A stretch of 51,458 nucleotides of DNA from Acidimicrobiaceae bacterium (GTDB lineage Bacteria > Actinomycetota > Acidimicrobiia > Acidimicrobiales > RAAP-2), in contig PLSY01000222.1 in the NCBI GenBank assembly GCA_003164275.1, forward strand, positions 6,140-57,597, in the 5' to 3' direction. Both the position numbers and the translations under genes were made by a program. Positions 7,457 through 15,539 of the stretch are shown here, one piece after another (the first letter of the stretch is position 1; every line of letters begins with the position of its first letter). The notes under the pieces are model-generated. The model searched no databases. It was not told the DNA's origin and saw nothing but the letters and a program-made list of their open reading frames with translations.

Positions 7457-8236
7457 ATGGCCGACTACCTGCTCATCCAGTTTTCCGACATCCACCTGAC
7501 CACCGACGGATCGCTGTTCTCCGACGTCCATCCCCGCGACAATCTGGTGGCGAGCCTGGCCCTGCTGGAGGAGTCGGGCCTCGAGCCCGACGTGCTCGTT
7601 CTCAGCGGAGACCTGGCTGACGTCGGTGCCTCAGACTGCTACCGGGACATGGAAGAGATCATCGGCCAGGCCGTCGCCGCCCGCGGCGCCACGGTTGTCT
7701 ACCTACCCGGTAATCACGACCTCCGTCCGCCGTTTCGCCAGTACCTCCTCCACCAGGGCCCCGGTTCGGAGCCGCTCAACCAGGTCCTGTGGCGCGACGG
7801 CCTTCGCATCATCGCCCTCGACTCAGTGGTGCCCGGCCACGACTTCGGAGAGCTGTCTGAAGAGACGCTCCGGTTCCTCGGCAACGAGCTGAAGACGGCG
7901 GCTCCCGACGGCACGGTGGTCGCGCTTCACCATCCTCCGATCCCGACGCCCATCGAGCCCATGGCCGGCCTCATGCTGCGAGAGCCGGAGCGCCTGGCCG
8001 AGGTGCTCGACGGCTCCGACGTCCGGTTGATCCTCAGTGGCCACAACCACCATGAGGGCTCCGGGACCCTCGGGTCCACCCCGGTGTGGGTCTCTCCGTC
8101 GACGGCTTACCGGTCGGATGTGCTCAGTTCGAAGAGGTTCCGGCCCATGGAGGGCGCGGCCTTCTCGATGGCCAATCTGTCCGACACCGGGACCACGGTG
8201 TGCACCGTCCCGGTCCCGCTTGTCAATGCACGTTGA
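7457..8236 (+). CDS. Calcineurin-like metallophosphoesterase (CpdA-like)
   Basis: A 259-residue metallophosphoesterase with all core motifs: FSDIH (D-x-H) near residue 9, LSGDLADVG (G-D) near 55, LPGNHD near 90, ALHHPPIP (metal His) near 160 and LSGHNHHEGSG (G-H-x-H) near 195. This set and the length match class III cyclic nucleotide phosphodiesterases such as CpdA, so a role in cAMP or nucleotide turnover in the cytoplasm is likely. The start is the ATG at 7457, with GAGG about 7 bases upstream and the first strand ADYLLIQFSDIH directly following; the frame is open 48 bases further upstream but that extension is Arg-rich and atypical. It is single, divergent from the hemerythrin gene and convergent with the secreted protein. 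Confidence 0.93.
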   Translation: MADYLLIQFSDIHLTTDGSLFSDVHPRDNLVASLALLEESGLEPDVLVLSGDLADVGASDCYRDMEEIIGQAVAARGATVVYLPGNHDLRPPFRQYLLHQGPGSEPLNQVLWRDGLRIIALDSVVPGHDFGELSEETLRFLGNELKTAAPDGTVVALHHPPIPTPIEPMAGLMLREPERLAEVLDGSDVRLILSGHNHHEGSGTLGSTPVWVSPSTAYRSDVLSSKRFRPMEGAAFSMANLSDTGTTVCTVPVPLVNAR

Positions 8237-8295
8237 GGAGGATCAGCTCTTCACCCATCCGGGGATGAGAGTGAGGGGATGAGATTTCCCAGCGG

Positions 8296-9270
8296 TCAGT
8301 GGGTGATGTTCGACGCCCACCGGAAGGCGGACTGCCCGGTGATCGGCCGGATGGCGGTGGCCAGCGAGCTGTAACTGACCGACGGGTTGAATCCGTTCGG
8401 TGAGTTGGCCAGCACACCGAAGATGGTGATTGTGCGTCCGTGGGCCTTGGCGTAGGCGATCACCGAAGCCCAAGCCGTCACGTCGGTGGAGAAGTAGATC
8501 TCCGGCAACGCCAGGTTGGGCTTGAATCCGTCGATGACCTGGGTGAGCTGAGCGCTCGACCAAAAGCCCGGTTCCGCGGTGCCGTAGTCAACCATGGCCG
8601 GTGAGTATCCCCCCACCGCGTTGGCGTACCCGGCCAGGAGGTCGTAGGTGTTCTGATACCCCGGATCGAACGCGGGCTCGGCATCGTCGCCGGCCATCAC
8701 AGTGACAACATCCGTGTAGCCGGCGTGGGCCCTCACGGCATTCGCCTGGACTTGGGCCGCCTCGATGGTCGAGGCCAGGTCGGCTCCCCAGGAGGTGAAG
8801 CTCGACGGCTCGTTCAAGCAGCCGCACACGGTGCTGCCGCAGGGCTGGCCGATGCCGCAGCTGTTGTTCGTGCCGATGGCCACGTCCAGTTGCAGATGCG
8901 CCGGAGCGCTGGCGAAGTAGCCCTGGATGTAGCTCTCGGCGCCGGCGGCGATGGCCGAGAGGGACACGAACGAGCCGCCGAAGTCCATGGTGCCAGCGGT
9001 CGTGCCGACCACCGCGGGCCGACCGAAGTCCAAGATGACCAGTCCCTGGGATCCCGCCCACCCGGCCGATTGGCCCTGGCGGTACAGCGTGGCCGGGCTG
9101 GCCGTCGCCTCGTAGATCGACGAGGTGGCGGCGGGGATCCCTGTCGCCCCTCCGGCCGCAGAGGGGAGCGCCAGCCCGGTGGTGAGCACCGACAGAGCCA
9201 GCACCACTGCCGCGATCCGACCGCGTTTGGTGCTGGTGCGGGCAGTGGGGGGCTTGTGGCCAGGCGTCAT
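8296..9270 (-). CDS. Secreted protein of unknown function, possible barrel fold
   Basis: A 324-residue protein. The start is the ATG at 9270, giving a classical Sec signal: basic TSTKRGR, core IAAVVLALSVLTTGLALPSA and an Ala/Gly cleavage region. The frame is open for 57 codons upstream but that part is not leader-like. The mature protein includes YRQGQSAGWAGSQGLVILDFG, four cysteines in NSCGIGQPCGSTVCGCLNEP that probably form disulfides, VVTVMAGDDAEPAF and LPEIYFSTDVTAWASVIAYA. The alternation of strands and helices and the acidic strand ends suggest a barrel, as in glycoside-hydrolase-like domains. I do not recognise the family. Probably exported; no neighbour explains its role. Confidence 0.75.
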   Translation of the reverse strand: MTPGHKPPTARTSTKRGRIAAVVLALSVLTTGLALPSAAGGATGIPAATSSIYEATASPATLYRQGQSAGWAGSQGLVILDFGRPAVVGTTAGTMDFGGSFVSLSAIAAGAESYIQGYFASAPAHLQLDVAIGTNNSCGIGQPCGSTVCGCLNEPSSFTSWGADLASTIEAAQVQANAVRAHAGYTDVVTVMAGDDAEPAFDPGYQNTYDLLAGYANAVGGYSPAMVDYGTAEPGFWSSAQLTQVIDGFKPNLALPEIYFSTDVTAWASVIAYAKAHGRTITIFGVLANSPNGFNPSVSYSSLATAIRPITGQSAFRWASNITH

Positions 9271-9707
9271 GCTGGACTTCGATCTCGTTGTCGGCGCGCG
9301 AAACGCTACTGACCGGAGGGCGACAGGGCGCGGATCCACCCCACCTACCAGGCACTTCCCGTCCCTCTGGCCAATGGTGAGTCCGGTGGAAAGGAGCCGG
9401 TCGAACAGTCTTTCCGCATGGACGATCGCCTCCGAAACCACACTTGGGTGGTCATCGCCGCCCCCTTTCTCGCTGTCGTGGCTCCTCGCCTTGGTCCCCG
9501 TTCATCGGTGACATCTCGCGTCAAGGCACACGGCAAAGCGCATCGGTTCATCACGGGCATCTTGGCTGCCCTGAGACTTCTGCTCCCTCGCACCGGAACG
9601 CCGAGGGCGGGTGGATCGAGATCGAAGGCCCATCGTCCGACTGACGATCTGGCTCTCCCCATGGCCACGGTCGAGTGGCCTCGAGAGGAGACCGGCTCAG
9701 CGGCCGA
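9271..9707. other. Intergenic stretch, no supported gene
   Basis: About 440 bases between the start of the secreted protein and the 3' end of the first amidohydrolase. Open frames on both strands translate to Arg/Pro-rich sequence without motifs. I see no tRNA, terminator or repeat. Confidence 0.45.
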
Positions 9708-11411
9708 TCACACGTTGCCGTCGAGGACGCGCCCCGGCAGCGCACCGGTCAGCTTCCCGTCTCGCTGTACCGTGACCCCGTTCACGATGGTGGCGCGGTA
9801 GCCCCCCTCCGGACGCCGGAGCCGCAGCGCGCCGCCGGGCAGGTCGGCCACGAAGACGTCATCGTCCCAGTGGAGTTCGTCCAGTTCGAACACGGCGAAG
9901 TCGGCGGCCCGGCCGACTTCGATGACGCCCCGGTCGGAGAACCCGAAGACATCGGCCAGCCGCCCGGTGAGCTGATAGATCGCCTCTTCGAGGGTGAAGT
10001 CGTGACGCTCCCTCACGTGCCGGGTAAGCAGCAAGGTGGTGTCGCCCGAGGCACAGAGCATCTGGACATGGGCACCGGCGTCAGACGAGGTGACGAGCAC
10101 CCTGTCGTCCGACAGAGCGGAGGCAACGGCCTCGACGTCGGAGTTGGCCACCCCGACGGCGACGATCCCCGGGCGGCACTCGTTGGCCAGGACGAAGTCG
10201 GCCAGGACATCCGAGGGGTGGCCACCCCGCTCGGCCACCAGGTCGGCCAGGGATCGGCCGAGCCAACGCTCCTCGCTCGGATGGGCCACCTCCACCACCC
10301 GGACGCACTCGATCCGGGTGTTCGGGAACATGGACTTCTCCGTGCGGTCCCACTCGGCCCTCGCCGCGTCCCGCCAGTCGGGGTCGGTGAGGAGCGCCCG
10401 CTTGGCCGCGTCCCCCTGGGCTTGGATCACCCGGTGCCAGCCCTCGGGCATCTGCATGAACATCATGGAGCTGTCCCAGTTGATCCGGAAGTCGACCGGC
10501 CGTGGCGAGAGCTGGGGCCAGAACTCGATGCCCTCACTCCGGTAGCGGGTGGCAAGGTCGAGCCACCGGCTCATGTTCCCGGTTCCGGGTGCAGTGGCCA
10601 CGAATCCGGTCCACGTGAGCGGGATGCCCCGGGCGCCGCACCTGGTGGCGAGCCTGTCCATGCCCACCTCCGGGGTCGCTCCGGTCAGGTCGGGCACGAA
10701 CTCGACGAAGCCATGACCAGCCGCGGCGATCACGTCCAAGAGCGCGTCGAACTCGGCGTCGTCGGCCAGACGCGATGGCACCGGGCGTCCTCGCCGGTCC
10801 TCGTCGAAAAATGACGTCGACAGGCCCCAGGCCCCGGCGGCCATGGCTTCACCGAGAATCTGGGCCATCTGGGCCCGCTCGTCGGCCGTGGCCGCCCGTT
10901 CCCAGGCGTCGTCACCCATCACCACCAAGCGCAGGGGCGAGTGCCCCATGAGGGCGGCGAAGTTGACGCCCGCCCCCTGAGCGTCGATGGCGTCGCGGTA
11001 GCCGGCGTAGTCGGTCCAGGTCCAAGGGACGTTGTTGTTGAGGGCGTCGGCCGGGATGTCCTCCACGAAGGAGAACATGTCGGCGATCGAACCACGTTGG
11101 GCGTCGTTGACCGGGAAGAGGGACAGGGAGCAGTTCCCGACCAGCGCGGTCGTCACCCCATGCTGAGGGTTGGGGTCACAGGCCGGGTCCCAGAACACCT
11201 GTGGATCGAAGTGGGTGTGCATGTCAAGGAAGCCGGGGGTGACGAAGCAGCCGCTAGCGTCGAGCTCCTCTTCCCCCTCGGCCACGAGGCCCGGCCCGAC
11301 CTCGACGATGCGGCCGGCCCTGACCCGTACGTCGGCCCCGAACGGCAGAGCCCCGGTCCCATCGACGATGGTGCCGCCCCGGATGATGAGGTCGCTTGAC
11401 GTGGTGGCCAT
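9708..11411 (-). CDS. N-acyl-D-amino-acid deacylase-type amidohydrolase
   Basis: A 567-residue metal-dependent amidohydrolase. The small beta domain is DLIIRGGTIVDGTGALPFGA, followed by the barrel with FLDMHTHFDPQ (H-x-H metal pair near residue 66), LVGNCSLSLFP (metal-bridging Cys as in D-aminoacylases) and VTSSDAGAHVQM (catalytic Asp). The C-terminal strands ADFAVFELDEL and YRATIVNGVTVQRDGKLTG return to the beta domain. The family hydrolyses N-acyl-D-amino acids, hydantoin-like rings and related amides; the substrate here is not readable. Start ATG at 11411 with AAGGGGAG 6 bases upstream. It lies 115 bases downstream of the IclR gene on the same strand and has a paralogue at 12437-14167, so all three are probably one regulon. 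Confidence 0.92.
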   Translation of the reverse strand: MATTSSDLIIRGGTIVDGTGALPFGADVRVRAGRIVEVGPGLVAEGEEELDASGCFVTPGFLDMHTHFDPQVFWDPACDPNPQHGVTTALVGNCSLSLFPVNDAQRGSIADMFSFVEDIPADALNNNVPWTWTDYAGYRDAIDAQGAGVNFAALMGHSPLRLVVMGDDAWERAATADERAQMAQILGEAMAAGAWGLSTSFFDEDRRGRPVPSRLADDAEFDALLDVIAAAGHGFVEFVPDLTGATPEVGMDRLATRCGARGIPLTWTGFVATAPGTGNMSRWLDLATRYRSEGIEFWPQLSPRPVDFRINWDSSMMFMQMPEGWHRVIQAQGDAAKRALLTDPDWRDAARAEWDRTEKSMFPNTRIECVRVVEVAHPSEERWLGRSLADLVAERGGHPSDVLADFVLANECRPGIVAVGVANSDVEAVASALSDDRVLVTSSDAGAHVQMLCASGDTTLLLTRHVRERHDFTLEEAIYQLTGRLADVFGFSDRGVIEVGRAADFAVFELDELHWDDDVFVADLPGGALRLRRPEGGYRATIVNGVTVQRDGKLTGALPGRVLDGNV

Positions 11412-11526
11412 GGGCTACTCCCCTTGCACGGGAGGGCGTCTCGATCGAGGTTCCCTCAGTGGATTCCATCCAGATATAGCGGATCTGCCCGCCCGGCGCC
11501 GGTCCGGGCCTCTGTCGGGTCGTCCT

Positions 11527-12360
11527 TCACGCTCCCGACAGGGCGGCCGAGACGGTGGTGGTGGCCTCATCCAACCGGGCCCCCACGTGGGCCACCTCCG
11601 CCCCGGTGAGCACCCCAGGGAAGCCCATCAACGAGACGATGAGTACCACCGAACCTTCGGCGTCGATCACCGGTGCGTTGATGGCGCTCACCGAATAGGG
11701 CAGCTCGTCCGACAGCTCGACGGGCACTACGTCAGGGGTGAGCACGCTGGCCAGCCGCTCGACTACCTCGGGCATGGACGTCACCTGCATCGGCGGGTCC
11801 CACGACGCTTGGGCCAGCTCCACGACGTAGCCGCGCCGTCGCACCTCGACCAAGGCGGTGGCGTAGCGCTGGCGGGTGCCCGGGGGGGCGAGGTCCAACC
11901 AGCGGTCGGAGACCTCGGGTCCGGACCAGGCGGCCACGGCAGCACCGAACGGCGGTCGGAGGGGAATGTGGCCGTGGCCTATGGGCGTACCGACGGCCCG
12001 GACATCGCGCACCTGGTCGACCACGGTGACATGGTCGGGAGCGACGGCCAGGGCGACGCAGTGGGAGCCCACCGACCGGCTCAGGTCGATCATGGCCGGC
12101 CGGACGAACTCAAGGGCCGGGAAACCCGAGGCCGAAGCCCGTCCAACGGCGATGAGGGCCGGTCCGAGCCGATAGGTCTTCTGGTAGGGATCACGCAGGA
12201 GCCACCCGGCCGTGGTCAGGGCGGAGAGCATCGAGTAGCACGTCGATTTGTTGATCCCGAGGCGACGGGTGATCTCGGCCAGGGTCAGCGCCTCGGGGCG
12301 GTCGGCGAACAGGTCGATCAGGGCGACGACTCGATCGGTCTGGGGCGAGGGCCGGGGCAC
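11527..12360 (-). CDS. IclR-family transcriptional regulator
   Basis: An IclR regulator of about 277 residues: N-terminal winged helix (VVALIDLFADRPEALTLAEITRRLGINKSTCYSML, then GWLLRD) and a C-terminal effector-binding domain, with CVALAVAPDHVTVVDQVRD, PLRPPFGAAVAAW and AINAPVIDAEGSVVLIVSL. The reading frame is open to a GTG at 12396. I prefer the GTG at 12360 because the DNA-binding domain starts right after it and the palindrome at 12368-12384 would then lie in non-coding DNA. It is divergent from the second amidohydrolase and upstream of the first. IclR members usually respond to a small acid from the pathway they control. The effector domain is complete. Confidence 0.9.
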   Translation of the reverse strand: MPRPSPQTDRVVALIDLFADRPEALTLAEITRRLGINKSTCYSMLSALTTAGWLLRDPYQKTYRLGPALIAVGRASASGFPALEFVRPAMIDLSRSVGSHCVALAVAPDHVTVVDQVRDVRAVGTPIGHGHIPLRPPFGAAVAAWSGPEVSDRWLDLAPPGTRQRYATALVEVRRRGYVVELAQASWDPPMQVTSMPEVVERLASVLTPDVVPVELSDELPYSVSAINAPVIDAEGSVVLIVSLMGFPGVLTGAEVAHVGARLDEATTTVSAALSGA

Positions 12361-12367
12361 GTCACAT

Positions 12368-12384
12368 GGTTGCACATTGCAACC
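12368..12384. promoter_or_regulatory. Palindromic operator, probably for the IclR regulator
   Basis: GGTTGCA (12368-12374) and TGCAACC (12378-12384) form a perfect 7-bp inverted repeat with a CAT spacer. It sits between the divergent IclR and amidohydrolase genes, 53 bases before the amidohydrolase ATG. IclR proteins bind such short palindromes. If the IclR start were GTG 12396 the site would be inside its coding sequence. Confidence 0.65.
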
Positions 12385-12436
12385 CTTGTGATGCACAGAG
12401 TGTCATGGCAAGCTGCAGGCAACGGAAGGGGATTTC

Positions 12437-14167
12437 ATGCACGATTTGGTAATCACAGGCGGCAGCATCGTCGACGGGACCGGCAGTGAGCCGCGGAGCG
12501 CCGATGTGGCCGTCGATGACGGCGTCATCACCGAGGTCGGGACGCTCGAGGACTCGAGCGCCCGCCGCACGATCGATGCCGACGGCCTGGTCGTCACCCC
12601 GGGGATCGTTGACATCCACACCCACTATGACGGCCAGGTGACCTGGGACCCGTTGGTCACCCCCAGCTCTTGGCACGGGGTGACAACCGTCGTCATGGGC
12701 AACTGCGGCGTGGGCTTCGCTCCCGTCCGTCCCGGATCGAACGACTGGCTCATCCAGCTCATGGAGGGCGTAGAGGACATTCCCGGCGCCGCCTTGAGCG
12801 AGGGGATCACCTGGGGATGGGAGAGCTTCCCCGAGTACCTCGACGCGTTGGAGGGCATGCCCCGGGTGGTCGACGTCGGCACCCACGTGCCCCACGGGGC
12901 GGTGCGGGCCTATGTCATGGGCGAGCGCGGCGCTCGCAATGAGCCAGCAACAGCCGAGGAGATCGCCACCATGTCCGCCCTGGTGAAAGCTGGGATCGAG
13001 GCAGGAGCGCTCGGCTTCTCGACCTCTCGGACCATCGTCCACCGTGCGGTCGACGGGGAGCCCGTTCCCGGTACCTTCGCCGCTGAGGACGAGCTGTTCG
13101 GCATCGGCGAGGCACTCTCCTCGCTCCACACCGGCGTCTTCGAGATGGCGCCGGCTGGCGCCATGGGCGAGGACCTGGCCGCCCCCGAGCGCGAGGTGGA
13201 CCTCATGCGGCGGCTGTCGAAGCAGATCGGCCGACCGGTCAGCTTCGCCATGATCCAGGTCAATGCCGCCCCCGACCTGTGGCGTGACCTCCTGCGCCTG
13301 ACTGCGGTGGCCAATTCCGAGGGCTCGGACCTCCGACCGCAAGTGGCCGGTCGGGCACTCAACATCTTGATGGGCTTCCAGACCTTCCACCCCTTCTCCA
13401 GCCGCCCGTCCTACCTGGCCGTCGCCGACCTGCCCCTGGCCGAGCGCATCCAGCACCTGAGGAAGGACGAGGTGCGCCGGGCCATACTGAGCGAGAAGAC
13501 CCCGGACAACCCGCTGATGTCCATGATCGGCGGCCAGAGCACCTCGGCCATGTTCCCGCTGGGCGAGCCGCCGAACTACGAGCCCACGCCGGACATGTCC
13601 GTCGCCGCCATCGCCGCCCGGGAGGGCAGGCCCGAAGAGGAGGTGCTCTATGACCTCCTGCTCCGCCATGACGGCCGCGAGCTGCTCCTCTTCACCCTTG
13701 GCGGCTACAGCCACGGCAGCCTCGACGACATGCGCGAGATGCTCCTCGACCCGAACTCGGTATTGGGCCTGTCTGACGGAGGCGCCCACTGCGGGGCCAT
13801 CTGCGACGCCAGTGCTCCGACCTACATGCTCAGCCACTGGGCGCGGGACAGGGCCGATGGGCTGCCGCTTCCCTGGGTGGTCAAGAAGATGACGCGGGAC
13901 ACCGCACTCCTCTACGGACTGGAGGACCGGGGCATCATCGCCCCCGGTTACAAGGCCGACCTCAATGTCGTCGACTTGGAGCACCTCAACCTCCGCCTGC
14001 CCGAGATGGTCCACGACCTGCCAGGCAACGCCCGTCGGCTGATCCAGCGGGCCGATGGATGGAAGGCCACCATCAACTCGGGCCAGGTCACCTTGGAAGA
14101 TGGCGAGCACACCGAGGCGCGCCCCGGGCGCCTCATCCGCGGCGTCCAGTCCGCGCCGGTGGGCTGA
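12437..14167 (+). CDS. N-acyl-D-amino-acid deacylase-type amidohydrolase (second copy)
   Basis: A 576-residue paralogue of the protein at 9708-11411 with the same plan: DLVITGGSIVDGTGSEPRSA, then VDIHTHYDGQVTWDP (H-x-H), VMGNCGVGFAPV (metal Cys), LGFSTSR, and LGLSDGGAHCGAI (catalytic Asp), closing with KATINSGQVTLEDGEHT. The barrel middle differs enough from the first copy to suggest another substrate. Start ATG at 12437 with AAGGGG 7 bases upstream. It is divergent from the IclR gene, and the Rieske oxygenase follows after 13 bases, so hydrolysis and oxygenation probably act on one compound. An amide-linked aromatic or N-acyl compound is a reasonable guess, no more. Confidence 0.92.
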   Translation: MHDLVITGGSIVDGTGSEPRSADVAVDDGVITEVGTLEDSSARRTIDADGLVVTPGIVDIHTHYDGQVTWDPLVTPSSWHGVTTVVMGNCGVGFAPVRPGSNDWLIQLMEGVEDIPGAALSEGITWGWESFPEYLDALEGMPRVVDVGTHVPHGAVRAYVMGERGARNEPATAEEIATMSALVKAGIEAGALGFSTSRTIVHRAVDGEPVPGTFAAEDELFGIGEALSSLHTGVFEMAPAGAMGEDLAAPEREVDLMRRLSKQIGRPVSFAMIQVNAAPDLWRDLLRLTAVANSEGSDLRPQVAGRALNILMGFQTFHPFSSRPSYLAVADLPLAERIQHLRKDEVRRAILSEKTPDNPLMSMIGGQSTSAMFPLGEPPNYEPTPDMSVAAIAAREGRPEEEVLYDLLLRHDGRELLLFTLGGYSHGSLDDMREMLLDPNSVLGLSDGGAHCGAICDASAPTYMLSHWARDRADGLPLPWVVKKMTRDTALLYGLEDRGIIAPGYKADLNVVDLEHLNLRLPEMVHDLPGNARRLIQRADGWKATINSGQVTLEDGEHTEARPGRLIRGVQSAPVG

Positions 14168-14180
14168 GCCGGGCGCAGCG

Positions 14181-15539
14181 ATGCCAACGCAGTTGACCGC
14201 TGACCCGCCGGTCAGCACCACCGGCGACCACGAGGTCCACCAGCCCGTCACCATCCCGGTGTCGCGCTACATCGACCCGTCCTTCGCCGCGGCCGAGACC
14301 GAGAGGCTCTGGCCCCGGGTCTGGCAACTGGCCTGCTCGACCGACCACGTGGCCGAGCCCGGGGATGCCTACGAGTACCGCTGTGGCCCCTACTCGATCA
14401 TCATCGTCCGCGACGGCGACGGGGTGCTCCGGGGCTTCGAGAACGCCTGTCGGCACCGCGGCAGTGCCATCTGCGAGGGAGCAGCCTCCGGGCTCACCGA
14501 GCTTCGCTGCCCCTTCCACCGGTGGTCATGGGACCTGGCTGGCCGGCTTCAGGAGATCCCGTCCCGCAAGACCTTCGGCCCCCTTCCCTCCGAGGAGTAC
14601 GGCCTGGCCCCGGTGGCCGTCGACGTGTGGGGGCCCATGGTCTTCGTCGATCCGTCAGGGTCGGCTGGGCCGTTGGCCGACTTCTTGGACGGCGTCCCCG
14701 AGGACATCGCATGGGTGGGGCTCGACGAGTTCGCCTGCGACTACCTGATCACCGTCCCCCTTCCGGGCAACTGGAAGACCATCAGCGACGGCTTCAGCGA
14801 GACCTACCACGTACAAGGCATCCACCCAGAGATGTTGCCGACGGTCGACGATGTGACCGGACCGCAGTTCCTCTGGCGCCATCACGGCAAGCTCGAGCAG
14901 CGCTACGGGGTGCCGTCACCCCGCTTCCGGACCCCTCCCGACGACGAGGTGACCTGGAGCGCGTTCGTAGAGGTCATGGGCTCCCGGATCGGGCTGAGCG
15001 ACAAGTCCGCCCCGCTCCCCGAAGTGCCGGAGGGATCGACGCTGCGTGATGTCTTGGCCTCCATGGTGCGGGCGGTGGGCGCCGCGCAAGGGGTCTCCTA
15101 CGAGCGCTTCACGACCGAGCAGCTGCTCACCATGCAGCAGTACAACCTGTTCCCGAATGTGAGTCTGGTCGTCTTCCCCGACCTACTGACCGTCCTTCGG
15201 TCGCGGCCCGGTGCCACCCCTGACGACGGTTTCCTCGATGTCTTCAACTACCGGCGCGCTCGCTCGGGAGCGGCGAGGACGAAGCCGGCTGACATGACCC
15301 TGCCGGCCGGATCGGAGGGGGGGATCACCCTCATCTTGGACCAGGACGTGGAGAATATCGACCGGGCCCAGAGGGGACTGCACCAACCGGGCTTCACCCG
15401 CATGACACTCTCCAATGAGGAGCGCCGGATCCTCAACTTCCATCGCAACCTCGAGGCATGGCTCGCCATCCACCCGACCGAGATCGGCGGCGCCTCGCCC
15501 GAGCTCAGACCGTCCGGGAAGACCGCATCGCCGAGCTGA
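14181..15539 (+). CDS. Rieske-type aromatic-ring-hydroxylating oxygenase, alpha subunit
   Basis: A 452-residue oxygenase component. The Rieske 2Fe-2S motif is C-R-H at residues 90-92 and C-P-F-H at 110-113. The catalytic domain has NWKTISDGFSETYHVQGIHP with the mononuclear-iron histidines near 210 and 215; a later Asp in LDQDVENID may complete the facial triad. Start ATG at 14181; the frame is open upstream inside the amidohydrolase gene but that part is a shadow. It is 13 bases after the amidohydrolase stop and almost certainly co-transcribed. No reductase, ferredoxin or beta subunit gene is nearby, so electrons must come from elsewhere, as with many single-component-type oxygenases. Its 3' end overlaps the convergent SGNH gene by 35 bases. 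Confidence 0.93.
   Translation: MPTQLTADPPVSTTGDHEVHQPVTIPVSRYIDPSFAAAETERLWPRVWQLACSTDHVAEPGDAYEYRCGPYSIIIVRDGDGVLRGFENACRHRGSAICEGAASGLTELRCPFHRWSWDLAGRLQEIPSRKTFGPLPSEEYGLAPVAVDVWGPMVFVDPSGSAGPLADFLDGVPEDIAWVGLDEFACDYLITVPLPGNWKTISDGFSETYHVQGIHPEMLPTVDDVTGPQFLWRHHGKLEQRYGVPSPRFRTPPDDEVTWSAFVEVMGSRIGLSDKSAPLPEVPEGSTLRDVLASMVRAVGAAQGVSYERFTTEQLLTMQQYNLFPNVSLVVFPDLLTVLRSRPGATPDDGFLDVFNYRRARSGAARTKPADMTLPAGSEGGITLILDQDVENIDRAQRGLHQPGFTRMTLSNEERRILNFHRNLEAWLAIHPTEIGGASPELRPSGKTASPS

Noticed and set aside
9708..10814. Long open frame antisense to the first amidohydrolase
   Set aside because: A shadow of the GC-rich codon pattern; the leftward frame carries all metal motifs.
12362..14254. 630-codon open frame antisense to the second amidohydrolase
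   Set aside because: No motif on this strand, while the plus-strand frame has the full amidohydrolase pattern and a ribosome site.
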